DNA of 64,000 bases from Arthrobacter bambusae (GTDB lineage: Bacteria; Actinomycetota; Actinomycetes; Actinomycetales; Micrococcaceae). The notes under the pieces are model-generated. The model was not told the origin of the DNA and did no database searches. It saw only the letters and a program-made list of their open reading frames with translations. A program made the position numbers and the translations under genes. The stretch covers positions 124,001 through 188,000 of the forward strand of contig NZ_JAUSSZ010000003.1 in NCBI RefSeq assembly GCF_030812595.1, in the 5' to 3' direction. Positions 52,972 to 61,485 of the stretch are shown here, piece after piece. Position 1 is the first letter of the stretch. Every line of letters begins with the position of its first letter.

Positions 52972-53478
52972 ATGGTTATGGATGGAGAAAAGCCCGTTAC
53001 GGGCAGCAGCCGCGTCAAGCGCGGTATGGCCGAGATGCTCAAGGGCGGCGTCATCATGGACGTCGTCAACGCCGAACAGGCCCGCATCGCCGAAGATGCC
53101 GGTGCCGTGGCCGTGATCGCCCTCGAGCGCGTACCCGCGGACATTCGCGCCCAGGGCGGCGTGTCCCGCATGTCGGACCCGGACATGATCGACCAGATCA
53201 TCGCCGCCGTTTCCGTGCCCGTTATGGCCAAGGCCCGGATCGGGCACTTCGTCGAGGCCCAGGTGCTGCAGTCCCTGGGTGTGGACTACATCGACGAGTC
53301 CGAGGTCCTGACCCCGGCGGACTACACCCACCACATCGACAAGTGGAACTTCACCGTCCCCTTCTTCGGCGGTGCCACCGACCTCGGTGAAGCCCTGCGC
53401 CGCATCAACGAGGGCGCGGCCATGATCCGTTCCAAGGGCGAGGCCGGCACCGGAGATGTCTCCAACGCCACCACCCAA
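52972..53478 (+). pseudogene. pdxS: Truncated pyridoxal 5'-phosphate synthase subunit PdxS
   Basis: The first about 169 residues are clear Pdx[101 protein letters not shown]. Intact PdxS is about 300 aa; here homology stops at 53478 and the frame runs on into sequence antisense to the GH15 gene, with a Arg/Ser-rich tail to 53697. The usual FVCGATNLGEAL reads [12 protein letters not shown]. The pdxT partner is absent. Without the C-terminal phosphate-binding half it cannot form the active (beta/alpha)8 barrel. Confidence 0.88.
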
Positions 53479-53533
53479 CGTAGTCGGGGAAGGGGGCAGC
53501 GTCGAGCCGTAACGGCCGCCGTGAGAAACAGGC

Positions 53534-55348
53534 TCAAGGACTCACGGCCAGGCTCAAGCGGTCGACTCCATGCATCGCATCCGCTGCCCGCACAAGAGCA
53601 AGGTGAGAGAAAGCCTGCGGGTAGTTCCCCGCCATCCGCATGCTTGCTGCGTCGTATTCCTCGCTCAGCAAGCCCAGCTCATTCGCAAGTCCGGTGAGTT
53701 TGTCCATAAGCGACTTACCATCAGCAAGGCGCCCGGAACGCGCGTACTGCTCTACAAGCCAGAAGGAGCAGGCCAGGAACGGGTGTTCTCCGGGCTCCAA
53801 CCCGTCAACACCGCTTTCTGTTCGGTAGCGAAGCAGGAGATTGTCCTGGGTGAGTAGCTCCTCCTCCAATCGGGAGACCGTCCCAAGCATGCGCTCGTCA
53901 TCGTAGGCCAGGAAGCCGACTTGGGGCAGCACCAGTAAGGCGGCGTCAGTTTGTTCCCCACCATATGTTTGGGTAAAAGAGTTGAGAGATCGGCTGAAGC
54001 CTTTATCCAGGATCTCTTCCCGAAGCCGCTCACGAAGGCGCTCCCACCGATCAGCATCACCGGATAGGCCGTGCTGGCGCACCGCCCTAATGCCGCAATC
54101 AAAGGCTGCCCACATCATGACACGCGAGTGGGTAAAGTACTGAGGCTCACCTCGCATCTCCCAGAGGCCGAAATCCTTGTCCTCGAAGTGCTTCTCGACG
54201 AATCCCAACAATTCAAGTTGGAGGGCCCACGAGAAGTGATCCTCCTTTCCTCCGGCGAGACGCAGCCTTTCCAGCGCCACCAAGACCTCGCCGACGACAT
54301 CTGCTTGGAACTGCGACGCGGCTTCGTTGCCAATCCGAACCGGCTTCGAGTTCGCATAGCCTGGAAGATTCGGTAGCTCTCTTTCGGGTAGGTCTCGTTC
54401 TCCCCCGATTCCATACATGATCTGAAGATCCTCGGGGCTACCGGCAAGGGAGCGAAGGAGCCAGTTGCGCCACTGCAACGCCTCCGTTCCGTAATCGTGA
54501 GTCAACATCGCTTCCAAGGTAAGGGCTGCATCCCGGAGCCAGCAGAACCTATAGTCCCAATTCCGCGACCCACCAAAGTCCTCTGGCAGGGACGTTGTCG
54601 GGGCAGCAACGATACCCCCCGTCTCATGATGGGTGAGTGCGCGCAATACCAATAGGGAGCGCTTTACCGAGCCCCCGTAGGGCCCCTCGTCGCGACAATT
54701 GCTCGCCCACCGCGCCCAAAAGCGGACGGCCTCCTCCAGCGCAAGGTCGACGTCGACGGCTGGCGGAAGTGGTCGGTAGGAAGGGAACCACGCCAGTTGA
54801 AAGTCGAATGTTTGGCCCTCGGCCACTGCGAAGTTTCCTTCATGTCCGTGAGGGAAGGCAAGCGGTAGCTCATGCCCTCGAAAGGCAAAAGCATCGGGGC
54901 CGGCCATGGCCAAGAGAACCGCCGACCCGGTAACGGACGGGTCATGAACACGGCTTACCCAAGGCCGAACCCCCGCATACCCAGGACGGATCACGAGTTC
55001 TTGGCGCATTTCTACCGTGCCTGATAGCCCTGATACCCGGCGCAAGAGATAGGAATCATCGATCCCGACCGGCATAAAATCCGTTACTAAGACTCGCCCG
55101 GCCTGCGTTTGCCACGTAGTTTGAAGCACGAAGGTTGAATCGACATATTGACGCTCGGTCACTTGCGCAGCCGGTTCACTCGGAGCCAACAGCCACCTGC
55201 CATGTTCGCTCCCGCCCAAGAGGCCGCTGAACACGGATGCCGAGTCGAAGCGCGGGAAACACAGCCAGTCGACGCTCCCGGCACGTGAGACAAGCGGTCC
55301 GGTGCGGAGATCTGAGAGTAACGCGTAGTCCTCTATGGGGGCGCCCAT
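53534..55348 (-). CDS. Glycoside hydrolase family 15 protein (glucoamylase/trehalase-like)
   Basis: 604 aa from ATG 55348 ([13 protein letters not shown]); the frame is open 39 codons further, but this start matches the family. N-terminal beta-sandwich ([33 protein letters not shown]), then the (alpha/alpha)6 barrel with [59 protein letters not shown] and [13 protein letters not shown]. The Glu residues near LLSEE and the W-D-Y-R-x-x-W-L-R-D segment are those of GH15 trehalases and glucodextranases. Cytoplasmic, acting on alpha-glucosidic bonds such as trehalose or maltooligosaccharides. Unrelated to the neighbouring amine cluster. Confidence 0.92.
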   Translation of the reverse strand: MGAPIEDYALLSDLRTGPLVSRAGSVDWLCFPRFDSASVFSGLLGGSEHGRWLLAPSEPAAQVTERQYVDSTFVLQTTWQTQAGRVLVTDFMPVGIDDSYLLRRVSGLSGTVEMRQELVIRPGYAGVRPWVSRVHDPSVTGSAVLLAMAGPDAFAFRGHELPLAFPHGHEGNFAVAEGQTFDFQLAWFPSYRPLPPAVDVDLALEEAVRFWARWASNCRDEGPYGGSVKRSLLVLRALTHHETGGIVAAPTTSLPEDFGGSRNWDYRFCWLRDAALTLEAMLTHDYGTEALQWRNWLLRSLAGSPEDLQIMYGIGGERDLPERELPNLPGYANSKPVRIGNEAASQFQADVVGEVLVALERLRLAGGKEDHFSWALQLELLGFVEKHFEDKDFGLWEMRGEPQYFTHSRVMMWAAFDCGIRAVRQHGLSGDADRWERLRERLREEILDKGFSRSLNSFTQTYGGEQTDAALLVLPQVGFLAYDDERMLGTVSRLEEELLTQDNLLLRYRTESGVDGLEPGEHPFLACSFWLVEQYARSGRLADGKSLMDKLTGLANELGLLSEEYDAASMRMAGNYPQAFSHLALVRAADAMHGVDRLSLAVSP

Positions 55349-55649
55349 AGCCCTACTCAACCACAAGTTCCAGCAGGCAGGACAGTGCCCCAACAGTTTT
55401 CCGGCCGGCCCGGTGGCTTCCTGCAGGAGCAACGTAAAGTCTTGCGCGTAAGAGCGTTCAAACACATACTTGCAGATGTTATCGACTTACTTGACGGGCA
55501 TCGTATCTAGCCCGAACTTCCGGGGACTTCAGCAAAAAACACACGCAACCTCTTCCATTTTTAAACATCTAAAACTAGACTAATGAATGAGCGACAGCCG
55601 ATAATCGGTCGGCTAGTAGCGGACTACTACCAGTTCAAAGGAGAACGAG
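55349..55649. other. Upstream region of GH15 and the 54-aa ORF
   Basis: About 300 bases containing the divergent promoters. It holds the second copy of ACATCTAAAACTAGA (55565-55579), 70 bases before the small ORF. Confidence 0.5.
55565..55579. promoter_or_regulatory. Repeated element ACATCTAAAACTAGA (copy 2)
   Basis: Identical to 41628-41642 over 15 bases, again followed by ATGAATGA-like sequence. It precedes the small ORF at 55650. Confidence 0.5.
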
Positions 55650-55814
55650 ATGACCCGTGAGGAAGCTTACGCAAAGTGCCCTGTGGATTCGTACGTCGAG
55701 CTGTACGGCGGCCAGTGGTTGGTCGTCCCGTTCGCGCCGGTCGATCAGCCGCCGTTTTTTAGCTGCCTTCCTAAAAGTGCCTCTGTTGCTATGGCGGCCG
55801 TAGCCGCACTTTAA
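55650..55814 (+). CDS. Small 54-aa protein of unknown family
   Basis: ATG at 55650 with an ideal AAAGGAGAACGAG ribosome binding site, stop TAA at 55812-55814. Sequence begins MTREEAYAKCPVDSYVELYG, continues GQWLVVPFAPVDQPPFF and ends with an alanine/valine-rich stretch (SVAMAAVAAL). Two Cys, no membrane helix except perhaps the very C-terminus. A terminator-like hairpin follows at 55877-55911, so this is a complete transcription unit. No known family is recognised; it may be a regulator, toxin or a shortened version of a longer protein. Confidence 0.55.
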   Translation: MTREEAYAKCPVDSYVELYGGQWLVVPFAPVDQPPFFSCLPKSASVAMAAVAAL

Positions 55815-56217
55815 CTGGCGTCCAAAACCCAAATCTAAAAATCAGCGTGGCTCCGCCCCGCAAGATCAATAAGCTGCCAGGTCCCTCCATCCTCGTAACT
55901 GGAGGGCCTGGTATTAGAACCCGGTTTCGATCACGGCTCCACCGCAAGGGACATTAAAACGGCCCAGATCAACGAACCGCCCGCACAACTCCGCCAAGAT
56001 GGCAGCCGAACTGCAGCTGCTGGCGGTGGCACCGATAAGCGGGTGGTGGAGGGTGGACAGCTGACTCGGATGGAAGCCATAGCGGCAGTTTCAAACGAAC
56101 TTACGCGCCTCGCGCATACAAGGGGATCCCGCATTGCTGAAGCGTCCACTCGGACCACCATCACTTAATCCATGTAGCCAGTAACACTGGCCTTGCACCA
56201 CTTGAAGGAGCACGATC
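55815..56217. other. Region between the two small ORFs
   Basis: About 400 bases. After the hairpin at 55877-55911 a rightward frame stays open to TAA at 56166-56168 and encodes ...LTRMEAIAAVSNELTRLAHTRGS..., which looks helical and coding-like but has no acceptable start codon with ribosome binding site. It may be a remnant or use a rare start. Confidence 0.4.
55877..55911. terminator. Terminator hairpin after the 54-aa ORF
   Basis: CCAGG-T-CCCTCCA pairs with TGGAGGG-CCTGG with one bulged T, loop of ten bases, followed by TATTAG. Position 60 bases after the small ORF stop. Confidence 0.7.
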
Positions 56218-56436
56218 TTGCAATCGGTTGTTGCTGAGCTTGAAGTCGAGAATTCCACTGATGCCGAGGCTCAGCTAAGCCTCGCACTGGGAAGCGCCAT
56301 CAGTGCAGCACGATCAGAAAGGAACTGCGGGGTACTGGTTACCCGCCATCAGTACACCAGGTTCACCGTCGCCTTGTCTTCAACAGTGCCGTACGGCGAG
56401 ACTCGTGAGCTAGACCTGGCCCCCCACAGACAGTAG
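56218..56436 (+). CDS. Small 72-aa hypothetical protein
   Basis: TTG start at 56218 is supported by GAAGGAGCACGATC (AAGGAG seven bases upstream). Begins MQSVVAELEVENSTDAEAQLSLALGSAISAARSE, followed by NCGVLVTRHQYTRFTVALSSTVPYG and a charged end. Helix then two strands, ending before a gap of 460 bases. No family recognised. Uncommon start codon plus strong ribosome binding site suggests a genuine small protein. Confidence 0.5.
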   Translation: MQSVVAELEVENSTDAEAQLSLALGSAISAARSERNCGVLVTRHQYTRFTVALSSTVPYGETRELDLAPHRQ

Positions 56437-56895
56437 GTACTTGAAAGGGATCGGAACTCAATATCACGCTCGGATGCGAAGGTTTTAGAGTCCGGCGTGG
56501 TGACCGCTTTCGGCGACTGCCGATTGTGGTAGCCGTCAGGAGGAAGCACACCCCCACCTGACGTCAAATGCCTAACGGAAATCCGTCAGATTAGGGTCCA
56601 AAACCCCTCTCATTGACCGCTCTCGGCTGGGGTCTTAGGTTTCAAACTGACATCCTGGGGTGGTGGGGTTCGAGCTGCTCCAGGGGACAACGCTGGAGCA
56701 GATCGCACGCCTGGTTGCCGGGGACATCTGGAGCGGCTGAGACGGCGACCCGAATGCGGCTCAGCGCCGAGAACAGTGAAACTCCCCGAAACGGTCCAAA
56801 CTCTGAGGTAGCGATGAGCGGGTGAACGCACAAACCGTTCCGCTGTGCACCGCGGCGGGACGGTCATTCAACTGACAGCCGCGCGCCGCATCCGG
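56437..56895. other. Intergenic region before the AAA+ ATPase
   Basis: About 460 bases. Short open frames on both strands (56610-56867) mirror one another and have no coding signal. A small hairpin ACGGA-AA-TCCGT lies near 56575. Nothing else recognised. Confidence 0.4.
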
Positions 56896-57933
56896 TCAGA
56901 TCTGCCAGCGGCGCCACCAGGGTAGCTGCTCCGGTTCCGGCGTGGGCTCCGGCGCCGGCTCCTCGCCCAGGGCCAGCGCGGCCTCCGCGATGTCGCCCGC
57001 GGTGAGCGTAACGACGGCCTCGCGGTCGAGGGCGTCAAGACTCTGCCCCTCATCGCGCGAGAGCCGCAGCGCCTGACGGTTGAGTGCCTGCTCGAACAGC
57101 GTCCGGGCAAACCGGGCGTTGCCGGAGTCCTCGCCCGCGTGGAGCCCGGTGAGGATGCGGTGCAGCATCTGGTCCGCACCCGGCTCCAGCGTGTACTCGT
57201 GCTGGGCCAGCATCTGGTGGAAGATCGTCTGGAGTTCCTCGACCGAGTAGTCGGGGAACGTGATCTCGCGGGCGAAGCGGGAGCGCAGTCCGGGGTTTGA
57301 GAGCAGGAAGGACTCCATCAGCCGCGGGTACCCGGCCACGATCACCACCAGGCGGTGACGGTGGTCCTCCATCCGCTTGAGCAGGACCTCGATCGCCTCG
57401 GGGCCGAAGTCCATGCGCCCGTCCTCCGGGGCCAGCGCGTAGGCCTCGTCGATGAACAGGACGCCATCCAGCGCACGCCGGATCACCCGGTCCGTCTTGA
57501 TGGCAGTCGCGCCGACGTACTGCCCCACCAGACCCGAACGGTCGACCTCGACCAGGTGGCCTTTCTGCAGCAGGCCGACCGCGCGGTACATCTCGGCCAG
57601 GAGCCGGGCCACGGTGGTCTTCCCGGTACCCGGGTTTCCGAGGAACACCAGATGCTGCGAGGTGGCCACCTCCGGCAGGCCGTGCGCCTTGCGGCGCGCC
57701 TGGACCTGGAGCAGCGCGACGAGGGCCCGCACCTGCTCCTTCACCGTCTCCAGCCCGACCAGCGCATCGAGCTCGGCCTGCACCTCCGACAGGGGCCGGG
57801 CCGGCCCTGGCCTCGCACCGAGCAGATCGCCGACCAGCTCGTCCACGCGCTCCGAACCGGGCAGCTTGAGCTGATCGGCCAGATGGACGATTGTTCCCCG
57901 CAGGTCGTCGAGCGGATTGCGGTTGCCAGCCAT
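56896..57933 (-). CDS. CbbX/SpoVK-like AAA+ ATPase
   Basis: 345 aa from ATG 57933 (MAGNRNPLDDLRG), with GGGTGG upstream; a second ATG 17 codons earlier is possible. AAA+ features: LDALVGLETVKEQVRAL N-domain, Walker A GNPGTGKTT, Walker B GVLFIDEAYALAPEDG, sensor region VIVAGYP, arginine finger NPGLRSRFAREI. Closest to the CbbX / SpoVK group (Rubisco activase-like remodellers and EccA-like stand-alone ATPases). More GC-rich than the neighbours and with a Pro/Glu-rich C-terminus (PAPEPTPEPEQLPWWRRW). Role unknown; no Rubisco or ESX genes are nearby. Confidence 0.9.
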   Translation of the reverse strand: MAGNRNPLDDLRGTIVHLADQLKLPGSERVDELVGDLLGARPGPARPLSEVQAELDALVGLETVKEQVRALVALLQVQARRKAHGLPEVATSQHLVFLGNPGTGKTTVARLLAEMYRAVGLLQKGHLVEVDRSGLVGQYVGATAIKTDRVIRRALDGVLFIDEAYALAPEDGRMDFGPEAIEVLLKRMEDHRHRLVVIVAGYPRLMESFLLSNPGLRSRFAREITFPDYSVEELQTIFHQMLAQHEYTLEPGADQMLHRILTGLHAGEDSGNARFARTLFEQALNRQALRLSRDEGQSLDALDREAVVTLTAGDIAEAALALGEEPAPEPTPEPEQLPWWRRWQI

Positions 57934-58140
57934 CCACCCATTGTAGTTCGCTACCTCAAGGAGGGGTCCCAGCTTTGTGCACAAGTGTCAGCGGCGACGG
58001 TGTGCTCAGCACGTAGACGGCGGCCTCATTGATGCATTCCCCCGCCGGGCCGGCAGCCGCGAACTTGGCCAGCCCGCGGCCTCGCGGCCGACGATGCCAG
58101 CAATCAGCAGCCGCCGGACGCGCACCACGGCCTTCCGGGC

Positions 58141-59187
58141 CTAGAGGAGCCCGACCTTGGTCATCAGCTCGGTGACCTTCTCGCTGTTGAGCTTGGCCGG
58201 GTCCACGGATGGTGCCTGGAGATCCTTGAGGGGCACAAGCTTGGAGTTGGCGGGCACATCGGATCCCACGGTGTACTCAAAGGAGTCACCATTCTGGAGG
58301 ACCTGCTGACCCTCTTTGCCCGTGATGAACTTCAGGAACTCCTGGGCTTGGGCCTGCTTCTTGCTGGCCGCCAGAACGGCGCCGCCGGAGACGCTGACAA
58401 ACGCACCGGGGTCCTGGTTCTTGAAGTAGTGGAGAGCAACGTTCTTGCTGTTTTCTCCAGTCTGGGCCTGGTCCACAAAAGAGTAGTAGTGGTACAAAAC
58501 GCCTGCCTCGACCTCGCCCGAGTTCACCGCTGCGAGCACCGGGGTGTCGTCCTTGTAGGACTTGAAGTTGGTCTTGGCCGCCTCCAGCCATTTCTGGGTG
58601 GCGTCTTCACCCTTGAGAGCAAGCATCGCGCTGACGATCGCCTGGAAATCAGCTCCGCCTGTGGATGCGCCGATTCGTCCCTTCCATGACGGATCCGCGA
58701 GGTCCATCAGGGACTTGGGGAGCTGGTCTGCGTTGAGCTTGTTCTTGTTGTAGGCCAACACGGTGGAGCGGGCCGCGATGCCGGTCCAGTCGTTGGTGGA
58801 GGGCCGGTACTGCGACGGGACCTGGTTGAGGGTTGCCTGATCCACGGGTGCGAGCAAACCGGCACTCGCGATACGGACCATGGCCGGTGAGTTTTCGGTG
58901 AGGAAGACGTCCGCGGGGGAATTCTTGCCTTCTTCACTGAGCTGGTTGCTCATTTCAAGGTCATCTCCATTGCGGAGCGTAACCTTGATTCCCGTCTCCT
59001 TGGTGAAAGCGGCCACCCATGCGCCGGTGAGGTTTTCATGCTGCGCGTTGTACACGACGATTCCGTCGCCGCCGGATGCTGCGCCAGCCGTGGAATTGCC
59101 GCTAGGTGCGCCGCTACACGCCGAAAGTGCCAGCAGCGTGGCAGTGGCGGCCGCAAGGGCCGTAGCTGGTTTGATGCCGAATTTCAT
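58141..59187 (-). CDS. Iron ABC transporter substrate-binding lipoprotein (FbpA/IdiA-like)
   Basis: 348 aa. Signal peptide with lipobox (LLALSACSGA). Mature part is extracellular solute-binding family 1/13: GIVVYNAQHENLTGAWVAAFTKETGIKV, ADVFLTENSPAMVRIASAGLLAP, and the adjacent-tyrosine iron site in GVLYHYYSFVD, with FVSVSGGAVLAASKKQAQAQEFLKFI. No permease or ATPase is adjacent, so it is an orphan binding protein. A DtxR/IdeR-box-like sequence lies about 100 bases upstream. Confidence 0.9.
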   Translation of the reverse strand: MKFGIKPATALAAATATLLALSACSGAPSGNSTAGAASGGDGIVVYNAQHENLTGAWVAAFTKETGIKVTLRNGDDLEMSNQLSEEGKNSPADVFLTENSPAMVRIASAGLLAPVDQATLNQVPSQYRPSTNDWTGIAARSTVLAYNKNKLNADQLPKSLMDLADPSWKGRIGASTGGADFQAIVSAMLALKGEDATQKWLEAAKTNFKSYKDDTPVLAAVNSGEVEAGVLYHYYSFVDQAQTGENSKNVALHYFKNQDPGAFVSVSGGAVLAASKKQAQAQEFLKFITGKEGQQVLQNGDSFEYTVGSDVPANSKLVPLKDLQAPSVDPAKLNSEKVTELMTKVGLL

Positions 59188-59282
59188 GGGGGCCTTTCAA
59201 GGGTTCCGGCTGGGACCGGAAGGATTGGGGTAGCCCCACCCCCACGCAGAGTTCCCCGACAAGTCCGGGAACAGGAGCGAGA

Positions 59283-59300
59283 TAGGCAAGGCAATCCTTA
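59283..59300. promoter_or_regulatory. IdeR/DtxR-box-like site upstream of the iron-binding lipoprotein
   Basis: TAGGCAAGGCAATCCTTA matches about 12 of 18 positions of the DtxR/IdeR consensus (TTAGGTTAGCCTAACCTAA-like), including the outer AGG/CCT halves. Iron-dependent repression is suggested. Confidence 0.4.
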
Positions 59301-59411
59301 CTGTAATAACAACATGCCCTTGTTGCGTAATTCTGAGCATGCCGGGATCGATTTTTACAACGGGAACGCGGCTCCGCACCTTCGCCGGATGATCGCCGGA
59401 GGCAGTGGGAC

Positions 59412-60065
59412 TTAATGGATCAGCCCGGAAACCAGGTTGATCGTGGTGGCCAGGACAACCACCCCGAAAAGGTAGGACAGCAAAGCCTGCCGGAGCGCGA
59501 TTCCACGGATCTCGGACGTTTGGAGATCAGTGTCGGACACTTGGAACGTCATGCCGATGGTGAAGGCCAGGTACGCGAAATCGACGTAGCACGGTGGACG
59601 TTCCTGGTTGAAACCGATGCCGCCGTCGACCCCTTCGTAGTAAAGGTGTGCATACCGCAGGGTGTACAGGGTGTGCACCAGCAAACCTGAGAGCGCCAAA
59701 ACGACCAGGGCCAGGAGGACGATCAAGTCCCGCTCGCTCCCTTGGACCGAGCCGATCTCCAGAAGCATCACGGCGACAGCCCCCATGCTTGCCACTCCAG
59801 CGACGAGGACCAGTACGTTCGCGACGGCCCGGGACGGGTCCTGGCGCGTTGCGTGCAAAGCAGTCTGTTCGGCGTCCATCCGCCCAATGGTCGCCCAGAC
59901 CATCAGTAGATAAACGCACGAAGCCACACCCCATCCCACGGTCGGCCCTAGCGCCGGGGCTCCAGCCGCGGCCGTGGCAAACCCGGCCGCCACGCCCAAG
60001 ACCACCATGACCACCAGCCGCGTACTTGCCCGGTAAATGCGGGAACCGTAGGCACGATTCTCCAT
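59412..60065 (-). CDS. DUF1345 membrane protein
   Basis: 217 aa with about five hydrophobic helices (VVMVVLGVAAGFATAAAGAP, GWGVASCVYLLMVWATIG, VLVLVAGVASMGAVAVMLL, LIVLLALVVLALSGLLVHTLYTL, YLFGVVVLATTINLVSGLI). The segment CYVDFAYLAFTIGMTFQVSDTD is the DUF1345 signature. Function not known. Confidence 0.9.
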   Translation of the reverse strand: MENRAYGSRIYRASTRLVVMVVLGVAAGFATAAAGAPALGPTVGWGVASCVYLLMVWATIGRMDAEQTALHATRQDPSRAVANVLVLVAGVASMGAVAVMLLEIGSVQGSERDLIVLLALVVLALSGLLVHTLYTLRYAHLYYEGVDGGIGFNQERPPCYVDFAYLAFTIGMTFQVSDTDLQTSEIRGIALRQALLSYLFGVVVLATTINLVSGLIH

Positions 60066-60235
60066 GCCTCAATCGTCCCACCGCTGCACCCGTAAAGAGC
60101 GCGCTGATTCTCCACCTGTTGGCGTAAGGAAACCATTAAGAACGACGACGGGCGCTCGGTTTGGTGGTCTGATGAGGACAAGGACACAAGTCCCATTCGG
60201 GCTTTGGGCTGACACTGCGTAGGAGCTGAATCATC

Positions 60236-60889
60236 GTGAAGCGCACCTCCCTCAACCAAGGAACGGCACACGATACCGAGCTTGCCGGCGCGAGTCCGGG
60301 AGACTACGTCGTTGTCGATGAGCTCGGTCATTTCGCTTACTATCCGTCCGCAAACGCCATGCTCGAAGACCTCGAGTACGTTGAGGAAGCAGCCAGCATC
60401 CTGGACCGGGGAGGCAACAACTTCCACTTGACGATGGAGGCAGGCCGGAAGCTAAGGCTGGGCTCCTCGTTCGGCCGGGTGGAATTCACGTGGCTCCGCC
60501 AGACCTGGATCACCGACCGGCGCCGCGAACCGCAAGCGCATCGATTGCTCCGTCTCTACCCCACAACGCTGGAGGCCCTTCTTGCCGGAATATTTGAAAC
60601 CCTCACCCTGGAGCTCCCAAGCATCACCTCTAGTACGCCCTGGATAGTGAATATAGGGGGAAAGGAGGTCCGCCCCGCCACGCTCGTGGACGTGGATAGC
60701 CTCCTCGCCCAGCTGGACCACCTCGAACGAGTAGTAGTCCGGGACCCTTTCGGACACGACTACCGGCCAATCCGACATGCGAGGCACCGCCTCCACGCAC
60801 CTGGCGCAGGGGCGATCTACTACGTGGAGATTGAATCCCATGCGGGAGGGGCCGGCCTTGGCCGCAAGCAATCTGAAAGCTTGCCGTGA
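60236..60889 (+). CDS. Hypothetical protein, paralogue of the gene at the left edge
   Basis: 217 aa, start GTG with AGGAGC upstream. Begins MKRTSLNQGTAHDTELAG; the middle has SFGRVEFTWLRQTWITDRRREPQAHRLL, and the end TLVDVDSLLAQLDHLERVVV, RDPFGHDYRPIRHARHRLHAPGAGAIYYVEIE. The C-terminal 60 residues align closely with the partial protein at 1-200. No domain known to me; likely cytoplasmic. Confidence 0.75.
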   Translation: MKRTSLNQGTAHDTELAGASPGDYVVVDELGHFAYYPSANAMLEDLEYVEEAASILDRGGNNFHLTMEAGRKLRLGSSFGRVEFTWLRQTWITDRRREPQAHRLLRLYPTTLEALLAGIFETLTLELPSITSSTPWIVNIGGKEVRPATLVDVDSLLAQLDHLERVVVRDPFGHDYRPIRHARHRLHAPGAGAIYYVEIESHAGGAGLGRKQSESLP

Positions 60890-60988
60890 GTTCCTTAGGC
60901 GGGTTACCGCCCGGTAGGCGCATTCTGCGATAGTTGGGAAGGACCGCATCCGGCAACCCGAGCCCGCAGCAAAAACAGAGGAACAACC

Positions 60989-61423
60989 ATGGTGAACGTC
61001 CAGACCGAAATACTGATCCGGCGCCCCCGTGACATCGTGGCAAGTTATGCTTCCGACCCGGACAACGCTCCAGCCTGGTACGTGAACATACGATCTGCGC
61101 AATGGCAGACTCCGCGACCCTTGACGGTCGGGTCCCGGGTTGCCTTCACCGCACGATTCCTGGGCCGAAATCTGGATTACGTCTACGAATTCACTGAGCT
61201 TGTTCCCGGTGAGAAACTCACCATGCGCACAAGCCAAGGTCCTTTCCCGATGCGGACCAGCTACAGCTGGTCCGATGAGAATGGCGCGACCCGCATGATC
61301 CTCCGCAACACAGGTGAACCCTCCGGGTTCTCCGCACTTGCAAGCATCTTCATGGCGCCAATGATGCGCAAGGCCATGCGCAAGGACCTGGAGAACCTCA
61401 AGAAGATCCTCGAAGCCCGCTAG
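60989..61423 (+). CDS. SRPBCC (START/polyketide cyclase-like) protein
   Basis: 144 aa. TEILIRRPRDIVASYASDPDNAPAWYVNIRSAQW... VGSRVAFTARFLGRNLDYVYEFTELVPGEKLTMRTSQGPFPMRTSYSW... and the final long helix PMMRKAMRKDLENLKKILEAR follow the SRPBCC helix-grip order. Likely binds a hydrophobic ligand. The end is convergent with the Fn3 gene, 62 bases away. Confidence 0.9.
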   Translation: MVNVQTEILIRRPRDIVASYASDPDNAPAWYVNIRSAQWQTPRPLTVGSRVAFTARFLGRNLDYVYEFTELVPGEKLTMRTSQGPFPMRTSYSWSDENGATRMILRNTGEPSGFSALASIFMAPMMRKAMRKDLENLKKILEAR

Positions 61424-61485
61424 CCTCGCAAACACTCCCATACCTGCTCTTGCCGGGCCGGTGCGCCCGCCGAGTCCCCGCGGGG

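Noticed and set aside
55931..56164. 77-codon leftward ORF
   Set aside because: Shadow of an open rightward frame and no ribosome binding site.
57050..57937. 295-codon leftward ORF overlapping the AAA+ ATPase
   Set aside because: Gly/Arg/Pro-rich shadow frame; the ATPase frame has Walker motifs.
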